DNA from: Candidatus Rokuibacteriota bacterium
GTDB taxonomy: Bacteria > Methylomirabilota > Methylomirabilia > Rokubacteriales > CSP1-6
Length of the DNA stretch: 6,771 bases
Assembly (NCBI GenBank): GCA_016201645.1
Contig: JACQCL010000051.1
Coordinates: 1 to 6,771 of the forward strand
Direction: 5' to 3'
Below, one piece after another: positions 5,933 to 6,771 of this stretch (positions are counted from its first letter, which is position 1; the number at the start of each line of letters is the position of its first letter). The position numbers were made by a program, and so were the translations under genes. Under the pieces are notes generated by a model. It searched no databases and was not told where the DNA came from. It saw only the letters and a list, made by a program, of their open reading frames with translations.

Positions 5933-6771
5933 TTAGGAGGTTAGCATGAACCCGAGCTCGCGGAGGGCCCGCTCGTCCCGCCGCCAGTGGCGGCGCACCT
6001 CCACTTTGAGCTCAAGATACACCGAAACGCCGAAGAACGCCTCCAGCTCACGGCGCGCGGCGCTCCCGATCTTCTTGAGCATGCCGCCGCCCCCGCCGAT
6101 CAAGATCCCGCGCTGGGAATCCTGCTCGACGAAAATCGAAGCCCGGATGTACAACCGCTCCCGGGCCTGCCGCTCAGTCAGCTCCTCCACTCGCACGGCG
6201 CAGGCGTAGGGGATCTCCTCGCGCGTGAAACGGAAAATCTTCTCGCGGATCACCTCAGCAACGAAGAATGTTTCAGGCTGGTCGGTGAGGACGTTGGGCG
6301 GGAAGTAGGGCGGATGCTCGGGGAGCGCGGCCGCCGTCAGCTCCAGGAGCCGGTCACAGTTGGTCCCGTCCATCGCCGAGATCGGCAGGATTTCCCGAAA
6401 CGGGTACCGCCGGCGGTACGCCTCAATCAGCGGAAGGAGCCGGGTTTTGGGTCGCACCAGGTCCGCCTTGTTGAGGCAGCAGAAGACGGGGCCCCGGAAT
6501 GCCGCGAGCGGCTTCGGAAGGCCCTCGTCGATCCGGCCGGGGTCGTCCGTGGCTTCGGCCACCAGGCAGCTGAGATCCACCTCCTCGAGAGAGCGATGGA
6601 CGGCCTTGACCATGAGCTGGCTGAGAGGGCCCTTGGCGTCGCACAGCCCCGGCGTGTCCACGAAGACGATCTGCGCGCCCGGCAAGTTCTTAATCCCTGT
6701 GATCCGTGTGCGGGTGGTCTGCGGCCGCGGCGAGACGATGGCGAGCTTTTCACCGACCAGGCGATTCAGCA
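5933..6771 (-). CDS. era: GTPase Era, 5' end cut by the window edge
   Basis: Era binds GTP and the 3' end of 16S rRNA and acts in 30S subunit maturation. About 278 residues are present; the frame runs open to the window edge, so roughly the first 20 residues, including the P-loop (GxPNVGKS), lie outside. Fragment numbering follows. The segment LAIVSPRPQTTRTRITGI at 9-26 includes the switch I threonines. DTPG (G3) is at 38-41, NKAD (G4) at 100-103 and SA (G5) at 131-132. The Era hallmark DQPETFFVAEVIREKIF lies at 163-179. A C-terminal KH domain follows, with an all-glycine GxxG loop in LIGGGGGMLKKIG (223-235), where a lysine or other polar residue usually occurs. It ends with a TAA stop at 5933-5935. 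It is the upstream gene of an era-recO-glyS cluster. Confidence 0.96.
   Translation of the reverse strand, partial: LNRLVGEKLAIVSPRPQTTRTRITGIKNLPGAQIVFVDTPGLCDAKGPLSQLMVKAVHRSLEEVDLSCLVAEATDDPGRIDEGLPKPLAAFRGPVFCCLNKADLVRPKTRLLPLIEAYRRRYPFREILPISAMDGTNCDRLLELTAAALPEHPPYFPPNVLTDQPETFFVAEVIREKIFRFTREEIPYACAVRVEELTERQARERLYIRASIFVEQDSQRGILIGGGGGMLKKIGSAARRELEAFFGVSVYLELKVEVRRHWRRDERALRELGFMLTS

Noticed and set aside
5803..5940. Longer recO start upstream of the GTG
   Set aside because: The frame is open back into the era end but contains no ATG, GTG or TTG, and translation would pass through the hairpin; the GTG with GAGGG fits the family start.
5946..6209. Plus-strand 87-codon frame with a perfect AGGAGG 5 bases before its ATG, antisense to the Era KH domain
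   Set aside because: The AGGAGG is the complement of the last era codons and stop; the peptide is a serine/arginine-rich shadow with no family resemblance. Only a mapped plus-strand transcript would revive it.
6683..6685. TTG as the start of era
   Set aside because: The frame continues to the window edge and encodes the conserved Era segment with PQTTR, so this codon is an internal leucine and the gene is cut by the edge.

Overview
This window holds five housekeeping genes in a GC-rich genome. I found no phage, plasmid, insertion-sequence, CRISPR or defence genes. The gene set is a single-chain alpha2 glycyl-tRNA synthetase placed directly after recO and era, an S4-domain tyrosyl-tRNA synthetase, and a class A penicillin-binding protein that lacks the large insert of the E. 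coli type. With the high GC content, this suggests a Gram-negative-type bacterium from a deep-branching group, possibly near Methylomirabilota/Rokubacteria or the former Deltaproteobacteria. That placement is an inference from gene content and style, not from a phylogenetic marker.

Layout from left to right: tyrS (minus, 35-1273) and a PBP1A-type gene (plus, 1369-3420) are divergent and share a 95-bp promoter region. It holds a promoter and Shine-Dalgarno sequence for tyrS, and a perfect TATAAT so close to the PBP1A ATG that the mRNA would be leaderless. PBP1A converges on glyS (minus, 3524-5020). Their 103-bp gap is filled with short GC-rich palindromes bounded by an imperfect direct repeat, and the glyS stop codon lies inside one repeat copy. 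glyS follows recO (minus, 5017-5802) with a 4-bp ATGA overlap. recO follows era (minus, 5933 to beyond the right edge) after a 130-bp spacer that holds a very strong hairpin reaching into the recO ribosome binding site. At the left edge, a near-consensus promoter (TTGACA, 17 bp, TAGTAT) overlaps the tyrS stop codon and points out of the window.

Functionally, era-recO-glyS forms a translation/repair cluster: ribosome assembly GTPase, recombination mediator, tRNA charging. tyrS charges tRNA-Tyr and the PBP builds the peptidoglycan wall. The protein-coding content is ordinary. The less ordinary parts are the non-coding elements: the repeat array, the hairpin at recO, the outward promoter and the probable leaderless PBP gene. 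I see no convincing undescribed multi-gene system here.
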